From positions 1-56,631 of the forward strand of contig JACNLK010000032.1 in assembly GCA_014381505.1 (NCBI GenBank): a stretch of 56,631 nucleotides of DNA, read 5' to 3'. Within the stretch, counting starts at the first letter, position 1. The number at the start of each line of letters is the position of its first letter. The translations under genes and the position numbers were made by a program. Source of the stretch: Candidatus Desulfatifera sulfidica (GTDB lineage: Bacteria > Desulfobacterota > Desulfobulbia > Desulfobulbales > Desulfocapsaceae). Under the pieces are notes generated by a model. It had not been told where the DNA came from. It was given only the letters and a program-made list of their open reading frames with translations, and did no database searches. Below are positions 1 through 7,132 of this stretch, piece by piece.

Positions 1-143
1 TGCCCATGAGCGGCTGCGGGGCGACACATGGAGAGTGGGTGGGTCGAAATGGCGGAGGATCTGTGGGGGGAAGGGGTGGTGTGATCGAGTACACAGGAGT
101 GTTGCTGAGTGGGGGGAAGTTACAAACTTACTATAATTATAAT

Positions 144-220
144 TGGTGCGCCCGGCAGGATTCGACCCTGCGACTCTCGGCTTCGAAGGCCGATGCTCTA
201 TCCAGCTGAGCTACGAGCGC
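144..220 (-). tRNA. tRNA-Arg (anticodon TCG)
   Basis: Read on the minus strand, a full cloverleaf folds: a 7-bp acceptor stem (GCGCTCG with CGGGCGC, one T-G wobble), D arm GCTC/GAGC, anticodon stem TCGGC/GCCGA around the loop CTTCGAA, a 5-nt variable region, T stem GCAGG/CCTGC, discriminator A and an encoded CCA. The anticodon TCG reads CGA-type arginine codons. The T loop is GTCGAAT where nearly all elongator tRNAs have TTCGAAT, so position 54 is G instead of T. The gene lies 66 nt downstream of the ClC gene on the same strand. No gene is seen in bases 1-143. Confidence 0.95.
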
Positions 221-286
221 ATTTGGAGTTGTCTGTTGCTAGTCTTTATGATGTGCCCCATGAGAGCCTGCTGAGACAGGAAAATA

Positions 287-2068
287 TTATTCCCCGCAGG
301 TCACCCGGATGGTCTCTGCTTTTTCACTGATCCCCTTTTTGAGGACTTCGTGGTTGTAGGCGGCAATGACATCCCTTCGCTTGAGCATCCCTACCACCCA
401 TTTGTTCTCCATATCCTCGACTACCGGAATCTCTTCGATGCCTTTGAGATCAAAGAGTTTCATGGCCGTGTAGAGGGAGTCATCCGGGGTCAGGGTGATG
501 ACATTCCTGTTGCAGATCCCTCCCACAAGATAACAGACCCGTTCTTCCTCGGCTCGGTGGAGAATATTCTTCACATCCTGCATGGAAATGATTCCGGTCA
601 TGCGGCCAGAATCGTCAACGACGGGAAAGTAAAAGCGATCCTTGGAAATCCGGAAGATTTCCAGCAGGTGGTTGATGTTGGCCCGTTCACTGATAAAGTC
701 CACATCTTCAGTGATGGCCTTGCCCACCCGGATGGATTTCATGATCGCTGTTTCCCGACCTTCGTGAATATTAATCCCTTCGCGGGTAAAGTCAACAGTA
801 TCAATGGAGTCGTGGCTAAATCGTTTGGCGACCATGGTGCCGATGATGGAGGTGAGCATGATCGGGATGATGATTTTGTAGTTTCCGGTCATCTCAAAGA
901 GAAGAAAAATGGCAGTCATGGGGGCATGGGTGGAGGCGGCAAGGAATGCTCCTATACCCACGGTGGCGTACGCCCCAGGATTAGCAGTGATTGTGGGGAA
1001 CAGCGAGTTGACCAGATGGCCATAGGCCCCGCCGATCATCGCTCCAATGAAAAGCGCCGGGGCAAAAACACCACCGGCCCCTCCTGAACCCAGGGTGATG
1101 GCCGTGGCAACTATTTTGAGAAAGATAAGGATGAACAGGATATAAAAGGTACCACCGCTGTTGAGGACATCTTCGATAAAATGATAACCATCTCCCATGA
1201 TCTGGGGAAAGGACATGGCAAAACAGCCAATGAGAAAGGCGCCGGTCAGGGGTTTGAGTTGTGCCGGCATGGAGCAAGCGGCATATTTGTCACGAATCCA
1301 GTAAAAAATGCGAATATGCAGAACAGCGATCAGGCCAACGATGGTGGCCAGGATGCAGTAGAGGGGCAGTTCGGCAAAGGCGTTGACCATATTGTAGTCG
1401 GGGATGGAGAACGCCGGGGTGGTGCCGTAGTAGGCGCGGGTGACCACGGTTGAGATACCAGATGCCACGACAAGTGCGGCAAACGAGGATATCTCGAATG
1501 TGCCGAGCAGGACGATCTCTGAGGCAAAGAAGATTCCGGCAATGGGGGCGTTGAACATTCCGGCAATGCCTCCGGCACAGCCGGCTGCGATGTAAACCTT
1601 CATGCGTGAGCCGGAAACCCGGAATATTTGACCAATCTGTGAGCCCATGGCTCCGCTGATGGCAGCGATTGGTCCCTCGACTCCAGCCGAGTTTCCGGTA
1701 CCGATGGTCAATGCGGTGGAGATGATTTTCAAAACAATGGTTTTGGCCTTGATGTAGCCGCCTTCCAGGTTGACCTTGCGCAGGAACTTGGTGAAGGTGT
1801 AGCCATTGATTTCGCCGGGAAAGAGCAGGGAGAGCGGGATCAGCAGGACCATGCCGGTCATGGGGATCAGCGGCAGGAGGAGCAGGCGCCAGCCACCCTC
1901 ATTTATGCCGAGCAGCTGATGACCGCCTTCAAAGACAAGCCAGTGCACGCCCTCGACCGTTGTCCGGAAGACAATGTTGAGAATACCGGCCATGAGGCCG
2001 ATCACCGTGGCAATAATAAGCAGGCTGGTGTTCTCGCCTGGTATGAATTTTTGCAGATTCAGCTTCAT
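287..2068 (-). CDS. ClC-family chloride channel/transporter with C-terminal CBS pair
   Basis: A 593-residue membrane protein of the ClC family, which moves chloride or other anions across the inner membrane by channel or Cl-/H+ exchange activity. The helix-N signature GVEGP (about residues 129-133) carries the gating glutamate, and a GSGGAGGVFAP segment (about 330-340) matches the GxFxP motif. About ten hydrophobic segments span residues 15-430, followed by two CBS domains (about 450-580), the usual nucleotide-binding regulatory tail. Two departures are visible: the basic residue usually before the gating Glu is Val, and the first anion-binding motif (GSGIP in the family) is not recognisable where EINGYT lies. 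The start ATG overlaps the stop of the upstream dGTPase-like gene by 4 nt (ATGA), so the two are probably cotranscribed. Family is sure; channel versus antiporter cannot be told. Confidence 0.92.
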   Translation of the reverse strand: MKLNLQKFIPGENTSLLIIATVIGLMAGILNIVFRTTVEGVHWLVFEGGHQLLGINEGGWRLLLLPLIPMTGMVLLIPLSLLFPGEINGYTFTKFLRKVNLEGGYIKAKTIVLKIISTALTIGTGNSAGVEGPIAAISGAMGSQIGQIFRVSGSRMKVYIAAGCAGGIAGMFNAPIAGIFFASEIVLLGTFEISSFAALVVASGISTVVTRAYYGTTPAFSIPDYNMVNAFAELPLYCILATIVGLIAVLHIRIFYWIRDKYAACSMPAQLKPLTGAFLIGCFAMSFPQIMGDGYHFIEDVLNSGGTFYILFILIFLKIVATAITLGSGGAGGVFAPALFIGAMIGGAYGHLVNSLFPTITANPGAYATVGIGAFLAASTHAPMTAIFLLFEMTGNYKIIIPIMLTSIIGTMVAKRFSHDSIDTVDFTREGINIHEGRETAIMKSIRVGKAITEDVDFISERANINHLLEIFRISKDRFYFPVVDDSGRMTGIISMQDVKNILHRAEEERVCYLVGGICNRNVITLTPDDSLYTAMKLFDLKGIEEIPVVEDMENKWVVGMLKRRDVIAAYNHEVLKKGISEKAETIRVTCGE

Positions 2069-3261
2069 TGTTTTTGTGGAATCCTGCAGCCGATCCGTTT
2101 GGCCTCAGCCAAAAAGAAGTCATCGGTCATTCCGGCGATAAAATCACAGGCCATGGACGCGGGTGACTGGTTTGTGAGGGAGGATTCTGCCATGTTGGTC
2201 ATCAGGTTGATTTCATCCGGGAGCTGCGGCTGCCCGGTCTGAAGCTGCTTGGTGTAATAGCTGAACAATTGCTGGTAACACTCTGTGATCAGGGGCTGGT
2301 GCTCCCTGGTCCTGGGGTGAAGATAGATGCTCTGGTAGTTGAATTGCTTGAGCTTCCTGAGTGCTTCGGCGACCTTTTCGCTGAAACCGATATGAGGGTG
2401 AAGCGGCTGTTGGGATGAAGAATTCTCACTCGATTGACTATTGTTAATTAAATCGGTAACAAGATTGTATACAATGGTCCCGTTGGTATTGCCAAGGGTT
2501 TTCTGGGAAAAATTGGGGATATCGCTTCGTTTGATCAGGCCCAGGGTGATTGCATCCTCAATGTCACGACCGATATAAGCGATGGTGTCGGCCATCCGAA
2601 CCACACAGCCCTCCATGGTTGCAGGATAGATCTGGTGACTGGGGTCGTTTTGTTTGGCGGTCAGTTTATCATTGAATTGAGCAAAATCTTTGACGGTCAC
2701 AGGGCTGATGTGATTGCTGTGAATTTCACCGTCATGGGAAAGGATGCCGTCGAGGGTCTGCAGGCTCAGGTTCCAGCCACGTCCTTTACGTTCGATCTGG
2801 TCAAGAAGTTTGACTGAGTGTACGTTGTGCTGGAAGGGTGGCAGGCCATGGCTGAGGCACAGCCGGCTTAAAATGGTCTCGCCGTCATGGCCAAAAGGTG
2901 GATGGCCGGTGTCGTGCCCCAGGGCAATGGCCTCAATCAGGTCTTCGTTGAGATGGAGAAAGCGGCCAATGGTTCGGCCAATTCGTGAGACCAGCTGGAC
3001 ATGGAGTACACGGTGGGTGATGTGGTCATTATTGATCAGACTGAAAACCTGGGTTTTATCGATGTAGCGGATATAGGCGTGGGAGTGGAGGATGCGGTCT
3101 GCGTCAAGGGCGTAGGCCTGCCGGTATTCGGTCCGGGGCTCAGTTCGTCGTCGCAGGGCCAGAGAACTAAGCGCTGCCCATGGGCTGAGGTGTCGCTGCT
3201 CTTCCTGATTGAGTGTGTCGAGCTGGGAGAGCAGGGTAGTGTGATTGTGAATTCTGGACAT
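2065..3261 (-). CDS. dGTPase-like HD-domain triphosphohydrolase
   Basis: About 398 residues with the HD phosphohydrolase motif HDTGHPPFGHDGE and an upstream RxxHxxxV-type helix (THRVLHVQLVSRIGRTI), typical of deoxyguanosinetriphosphate triphosphohydrolases. These hydrolyse dGTP (or other dNTPs) to the nucleoside and triphosphate, and so affect dNTP pools and phage defence. The frame is open to an ATG at 3324, but the extra 21 residues are hydrophobic and atypical, while the ATG at 3261 begins a family-like N terminus (MSRIHNH). A good sigma70-like promoter sits just upstream of 3261, which also argues for it, although no Shine-Dalgarno is visible. The 3' end overlaps the ClC gene by 4 nt. The preferred nucleotide substrate is not predictable. 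Confidence 0.88.
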   Translation of the reverse strand: MSRIHNHTTLLSQLDTLNQEEQRHLSPWAALSSLALRRRTEPRTEYRQAYALDADRILHSHAYIRYIDKTQVFSLINNDHITHRVLHVQLVSRIGRTIGRFLHLNEDLIEAIALGHDTGHPPFGHDGETILSRLCLSHGLPPFQHNVHSVKLLDQIERKGRGWNLSLQTLDGILSHDGEIHSNHISPVTVKDFAQFNDKLTAKQNDPSHQIYPATMEGCVVRMADTIAYIGRDIEDAITLGLIKRSDIPNFSQKTLGNTNGTIVYNLVTDLINNSQSSENSSSQQPLHPHIGFSEKVAEALRKLKQFNYQSIYLHPRTREHQPLITECYQQLFSYYTKQLQTGQPQLPDEINLMTNMAESSLTNQSPASMACDFIAGMTDDFFLAEAKRIGCRIPQKQ

Positions 3262-3270
3262 GATTAAAAA

Positions 3271-3299
3271 ATTATATCGTATGAAGAAAGGTTCTACAA
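3271..3299 (-). promoter_or_regulatory. Sigma70-like promoter of the dGTPase-clc operon
   Basis: On the minus strand TTGTAG (3294-3299) and a perfect TATAAT (3271-3276) are separated by 17 nt. Initiation about 7 nt past the -10 would fall within a few bases of the ATG at 3261, so the transcript may be almost leaderless. Confidence 0.55.
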
Positions 3300-3420
3300 T
3301 ATTAATACAATTTATGATATCCATTCAACTGAACTGAAGTTTTATGGTTGGATCGGAATGGTTGGCGAGCGATATTGTTGCTGTCCAACAGATAACTGTA
3401 AGTGTCTACGGAGGAGAGTG

Positions 3421-3639
3421 ATGAAGGTCAGGATTGAATATTGTGCAAAGTGAAACTATAAACCGCGTGCTTCCAGTCTGGAAGACGAATTGAAACAGGA
3501 GTTGGGCGCAGATGTGGAGTTGGTGGCGTCATCCGGTGGTGTTTATGAGGTCAGTGTGGATGACAGGCTGATCTTTTCCAAAAAAGCCCTGAGTCGTTTC
3601 CCGGATGAAGGCGAGATTGTTGGTTTGATTCGCGGGTAA
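3421..3639 (+). CDS. SelW/SelT/SelH-type (Rdx family) selenoprotein with in-frame TGA
   Basis: A 72-residue thioredoxin-fold redox protein if the TGA at 3451-3453 is read as selenocysteine: it begins MKVRIEYCAKU and ends in a family-typical FPDEGEIVGLIRG. The CxxU motif at residues 8-11 sits after the first beta strand exactly as in bacterial SelW-like proteins, and the SSGGVYEV...DDRLIFSKK segment matches the rest of the fold. A strong Shine-Dalgarno (GGAGGAG, 3410-3416) precedes the ATG, and a hairpin that could be a bacterial SECIS lies 13-16 nt after the TGA. Without recoding only a 10-residue peptide would be made, yet the frame stays open and family-like to a TAA. The gene sits alone between the dGTPase promoter region and a convergent DtxR-type regulator. 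selA, selB, selC and selD are not in the window. Confidence 0.9.
3467..3486 (+). promoter_or_regulatory. Putative bacterial SECIS hairpin
   Basis: Downstream of the TGA the RNA can fold GU-[G]-CUUCCA / UGGAAG-AC with apical loop GUC. This is a short stem with one bulged base and a GU-containing loop, like the SelB-binding mini-helix of E. coli fdhF, whose apex also reads GGUCU. The spacing from the TGA (13 nt to the stem base) is in the expected range. Confidence 0.6.
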
Positions 3640-3645
3640 GGAAGA

Positions 3646-4167
3646 TTACTGATCGGTTGATTTGTCTGGGAGGCTTGGCTGGACCAGGCAGCCTGCCAGG
3701 CATTCCTTGCAGTCGAGTTTGGTCTTGCCCTGTTGGCAGAAACTGGCAAAGCCGTCGATCAGTTCAGATCCTCCGCGGGGGCAGGCATTCAGGAATTCGA
3801 TAAAGGAGATCATGCGGCTGATGACCTCAGGTGGTGCCGAATGCTCCACCCGGCAGGCCCCTTCTTCGGCAATGTCCTGATCAATGGCCAGGACTTCAAC
3901 AAAAAACCGTTTCAGGGCTTCGTGCCGGAAGATGACGTCCCGGGCAGCTTTCTTGCCCTTGGCGGTCATGGTGATTGCTTCGTAGGGAGCGTAGTTGATC
4001 AGTTCTCGTTTGGCCAGTGCCCGCAGGGCTTCGGTCACAGAGGCTCTGCTGACATCCAGCCGCTGTGCGATATCCTTACTTCTTGCGACTTTATTATTCT
4101 CGGCGATATGATGTATCGCTTCAATATAGTCTTCGAGACTGGCGCTAAGCTTTGTTTTGCGGACCAT
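3646..4167 (-). CDS. DtxR/MntR-family metal-dependent transcriptional regulator
   Basis: A 173-residue repressor-type protein. Residues 8-70 form the winged helix-turn-helix (SKDIAQRLDVSRASVTEALR), and residues 75-125 the dimerisation and metal-binding domain. The segment EEGACRVEHS (about 101-110) provides the Cys/Glu/His ligands that bind Fe(II) or Mn(II) in DtxR. No SH3/FeoA-like domain follows; instead there is a short tail with cysteines at about 129, 144, 153, 156 and 160 (CP..., FC, CKEC..GC), which could hold an extra metal or Fe-S site. It probably controls metal uptake genes elsewhere. It ends 6 nt from the convergent selenoprotein gene and is divergent from recN; no clear DtxR-box palindrome was recognised in 4168-4283. 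Confidence 0.88.
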   Translation of the reverse strand: MVRKTKLSASLEDYIEAIHHIAENNKVARSKDIAQRLDVSRASVTEALRALAKRELINYAPYEAITMTAKGKKAARDVIFRHEALKRFFVEVLAIDQDIAEEGACRVEHSAPPEVISRMISFIEFLNACPRGGSELIDGFASFCQQGKTKLDCKECLAGCLVQPSLPDKSTDQ

Positions 4168-4283
4168 GGCTGCTTGCTCGTGTCAGAACTTGATCTGATG
4201 GAATATTCGAGTAAGATACAGGTGATTCGAGGGTGCGTCAAGTTTGGCGCGTTTCTGTTTGTGTATATGTCTAAAAATACCCC

Positions 4284-5987
4284 ATGCTTTGCGAACTGAA
4301 AATTAAAAATCTGGCTCTGATCGAGTCGCTGCATCTGGTCTTTGATCAGGCAGGACCCGGGGCCGGTGAACTGGTCGTGATGACAGGTGAGACCGGGGCT
4401 GGAAAATCGATCCTCCTCCGTGGCCTTCATCTGCTCATGGGGGGCCGGGCATCACTGGACTGGATTCGCAGCGGTTCTGAGAGTTGCGAGGTTGAGGCCC
4501 TGTTTGAACTTGGGGCTCAACATGAAGAGATTCGCGCAGCTCTGCAGGAGCAGGGGCTTGATGATGATATGAACGTGATCATCCGCCGTCAGGTATTGTC
4601 CCGGGGGGGCAGTCGCATCACGATCAATGGTGTTCTGGTTCCTGCCAGGACTGTGGCAGGCGTCATGGTCCAGTTGATGAATGTCGCCGGACAGCATGAT
4701 CATCAGCAGCTGCTGCAGCCCTCCAATCATCTTGATATGCTTGATACAGTGGGTGAACTTGAGTCATTGCGCGACTCCTATACCGTTTTATATCGCGCTT
4801 GGCAGGACAAGCTTGCGGCTTTGGTCGAGTTACAGCAGCAGGAGCAGGACAAAGAGGAGCGTCGTGAACTGCTCACGTATCAACTGGAGGAAATTCGTCG
4901 TCTGGCTCCAGAGCCCGGCGAAGATGAACAGTTACAGCAGGAGCGTCAGCGCCTTAAGGGCGCCGATGGGCTGATTCGTCTGGGCAGTGAGGCACACCAT
5001 CTCCTCTCTTCGTCTGTTCAGGAGAAGCTGGTACAAGTCCGTCGGGCTGTGGAGCAGCTGGCCCAGCTCGATCCAGAGTCCAGGCCACTGGTTGCAGAGC
5101 TGATTGACTACTCCTATCAGGCGGAGGATCTGAGTGATAGGCTGCGCCAGTATCGTGATGCCCTGGAGGCCAATCCCTATCGTCTGGAACAGGTGGGCGA
5201 GCGACTCCAGGAGTTGCAGCAGCTCAAGCGCAAGTATGGTGATACCCTGGAGGCGGTGATTGAATTTGGCCTGGCTGCAGAGGAAGAGCTGCAACGGATC
5301 GAGACCATGGATCAGGAACTCCAGGCCCTTGACGCTCAGGCCATGCAGCTTCAGAAGGAGGTTATGGCCTTAGCTACTGTCCTTTCCGGGCAGCGGCGGG
5401 AAACCGGCCGGATGCTCGAGCAGGGCATGACCGCTGAACTCAGTTCGCTGGCCTTTCATCAGGCCCGTTTTCAGGTATTGTTTCAAGAGAGTAACTGTTC
5501 TGTGGAGAGTCTTGGCCCCCATGGTTGTGACAGATTGGAGTTTTTCTTCTCGGCCAACGCCGGTGAGCCCTTACGTCCACTGGCCAAGGTTGCCTCAGGT
5601 GGTGAATTATCGCGCCTGATGCTTGCCATGAAATGTCTGCTGGCCCGTCGTGATCGGGTCAATACAGTTATCTTTGATGAGGTGGATGCGGGCATTGGGG
5701 GTGAGGCGGCTGAGGCAGTGGCTCGTAAAATCAGGGAGCTGGCCAGCCACCACCAGGTCTTCTGTATTACTCACCTTCCCCAGATCGCCGCCCGTGGAAC
5801 CCTGCATTTTCTGGTCCTTAAACAACAGGAGGGAGATCGTACCGTGTCAACCGTGACCCGGCTCGAGCCCCGGGAGCGGACGCTGGAACTGGCCCGTATG
5901 CTGGCCGGTGAGTCGGCGGACGAGCAGACACGTGTCTGGGCTGAGGCCCTGCTGGTCAAGGGCGGGGAGGATGTATGTCTCAGGTAA
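4284..5987 (+). CDS. recN: DNA repair protein RecN
   Basis: A 567-residue SMC-like ATPase that helps sister-chromatid cohesion and double-strand break repair. The N terminus MLCELKIKNLALIESL and Walker A GETGAGKS (about 36-43) match RecN. A central coiled coil rich in Glu/Gln/Leu follows (about 150-390), then the signature ASGGELSR (about 435-442), Walker B VIFDEVDAGIGG and the HQVFCITHLPQIAA segment. Length is normal for the family (550-570). The ATG at 4284 gives the canonical N terminus, although its Shine-Dalgarno is weak. The 3' end overlaps the next gene by 13 nt. I did not find a convincing SOS box upstream. Confidence 0.96.
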   Translation: MLCELKIKNLALIESLHLVFDQAGPGAGELVVMTGETGAGKSILLRGLHLLMGGRASLDWIRSGSESCEVEALFELGAQHEEIRAALQEQGLDDDMNVIIRRQVLSRGGSRITINGVLVPARTVAGVMVQLMNVAGQHDHQQLLQPSNHLDMLDTVGELESLRDSYTVLYRAWQDKLAALVELQQQEQDKEERRELLTYQLEEIRRLAPEPGEDEQLQQERQRLKGADGLIRLGSEAHHLLSSSVQEKLVQVRRAVEQLAQLDPESRPLVAELIDYSYQAEDLSDRLRQYRDALEANPYRLEQVGERLQELQQLKRKYGDTLEAVIEFGLAAEEELQRIETMDQELQALDAQAMQLQKEVMALATVLSGQRRETGRMLEQGMTAELSSLAFHQARFQVLFQESNCSVESLGPHGCDRLEFFFSANAGEPLRPLAKVASGGELSRLMLAMKCLLARRDRVNTVIFDEVDAGIGGEAAEAVARKIRELASHHQVFCITHLPQIAARGTLHFLVLKQQEGDRTVSTVTRLEPRERTLELARMLAGESADEQTRVWAEALLVKGGEDVCLR

Positions 5988-7033
5988 CGGCCATCTCTTT
6001 GTTCTCCGGTGGCCTGGATTCGATTCTTGCCACCCGTATGGTTATGAGCCAGGGGATTCGGGTCGTGGCGATTAAGTTTGTCACCCCCTTCTTTGATGAC
6101 CGGCTCCTGGAAAATACCTCCGCCTATCAGGATGAGATCCGCAAAAAATATAATATTGAAGTCGTTCTTGTGGATTTGAGTTCTGTCTATCTCGATCTGC
6201 TTCATGCACCCCAGCATGGTTTCGGCAAAAATTTCAACCCCTGCATTGATTGCAAAATCTTGATGCTGAGTCGAGCGCGGGAGATGATGGCGACGTATCA
6301 GGCATCATTTATTGTTACCGGTGAAGTCCTGGGACAGCGTCCCATGTCACAGCGTCGCGATACCCTGCGGGTGATTGCTCGTGATTCGCAGGTGGAGAGC
6401 CTGTTGCTTCGTCCTTTGTCTGCAAAATTGCTGCCCGAAAGTGAGGCTGAACGAGCCGGCTGGGTGGATCGTGAGCAGATGGGGGATTTTACCGGTCGTG
6501 GGCGCTCCCGGCAGATTGCCCTGGCCAGGGAGTACGGCATTACAGATTTCCCGTCTCCAGCTGGTGGTTGTATTCTGGCTGATCCAATTCTCAGTCACCG
6601 TATTGCCAGGATTTATGCGGGGGAGTTTGTGATTACGCCAGGAGAGATCACTCTCACTGATATCCGCCTGCTTCTGGTTGGTCGGCAGTTTGTCCTGCCT
6701 GATTTTCCACCCGCGGGAACCTGGTTGATTCTGGGGCGTGACGAGGGTGAGAATGACCGGCTTGAAAACATGGCCGAAGCGGGTGATGCTCTTCTGTTTA
6801 TGCCGGATTGGCCGGGGCCGACGGTCCTGATCCGCAGGGCTGAGCGTGTTGCAAAAGATGCCGGGTTGGATGAATTGTTACAACTGGCGGCATCTCTTGT
6901 GGTCCGTTATGCCAAAAAGGGAACGATCCCTCCAGAGGTCACCTTTGAGGTTCGCCTGGACGGGCGGGTTTTTCCCATGCCGGTCCCCTCAGCGCTCAAT
7001 GATGATCTGCGCAAGGAGTGGCAACTGGTCTGA
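5975..7033 (+). CDS. PP-loop ATPase, tRNA-thiolation (ThiI/MnmA)-like protein
   Basis: A 352-residue protein with an N-terminal adenylating PP-loop SGGLDS (residues 11-16), as in MnmA, ThiI and TtcA-type enzymes that activate a tRNA uridine for sulfur insertion. Cysteines at CIDCK (about 90 and 93) and PAGGCIL (about 199) could hold a [4Fe-4S] cluster, as in cluster-dependent U-thiolases. The C-terminal third (about 215-340) is a separate domain of unknown role with LLVGRQF and LGRDEGEND segments; similar deltaproteobacterial proteins are often annotated as tRNA 2-thiouridylate methyltransferase-like. The ATG at 5975 has GGGGAGG just upstream, inside recN, so translation is probably coupled. 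The target nucleotide is not predictable. Confidence 0.78.
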   Translation: MSQVTAISLFSGGLDSILATRMVMSQGIRVVAIKFVTPFFDDRLLENTSAYQDEIRKKYNIEVVLVDLSSVYLDLLHAPQHGFGKNFNPCIDCKILMLSRAREMMATYQASFIVTGEVLGQRPMSQRRDTLRVIARDSQVESLLLRPLSAKLLPESEAERAGWVDREQMGDFTGRGRSRQIALAREYGITDFPSPAGGCILADPILSHRIARIYAGEFVITPGEITLTDIRLLLVGRQFVLPDFPPAGTWLILGRDEGENDRLENMAEAGDALLFMPDWPGPTVLIRRAERVAKDAGLDELLQLAASLVVRYAKKGTIPPEVTFEVRLDGRVFPMPVPSALNDDLRKEWQLV

Positions 7034-7065
7034 TTTTCATGGATGAAAGAACCAGAATAAAATTT

Positions 7066-7099
7066 GTCGTTCCGGCATGCTGTAAGCCGGAATTCAGGA
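7066..7099. repeat. REP-like palindromic element (single copy seen)
   Basis: TTCCGGC (7070-7076) and GCCGGAA (7086-7092) are perfect inverted arms around a 9-nt loop. The flanks read GTCG...TTCAGG, resembling the dispersed GTCATTCCGGCATG...GCCGGAATCCAG elements found between genes in many proteobacteria. A second weak stem, AATTCAG (7091-7097) with CTGAATT (7114-7120) followed by TT, could terminate the PP-loop gene. It lies between convergent genes. Confidence 0.5.
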
Positions 7100-7132
7100 A
7101 TTGGCCATACTGTCTGAATTTTCGTTGAGTCG

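Noticed and set aside
6-330. Two overlapping plus-strand ORFs near the window start
   Set aside because: They cross the tRNA-Arg gene, have low-complexity Gly-rich or unlikely sequences and no ribosome binding site.
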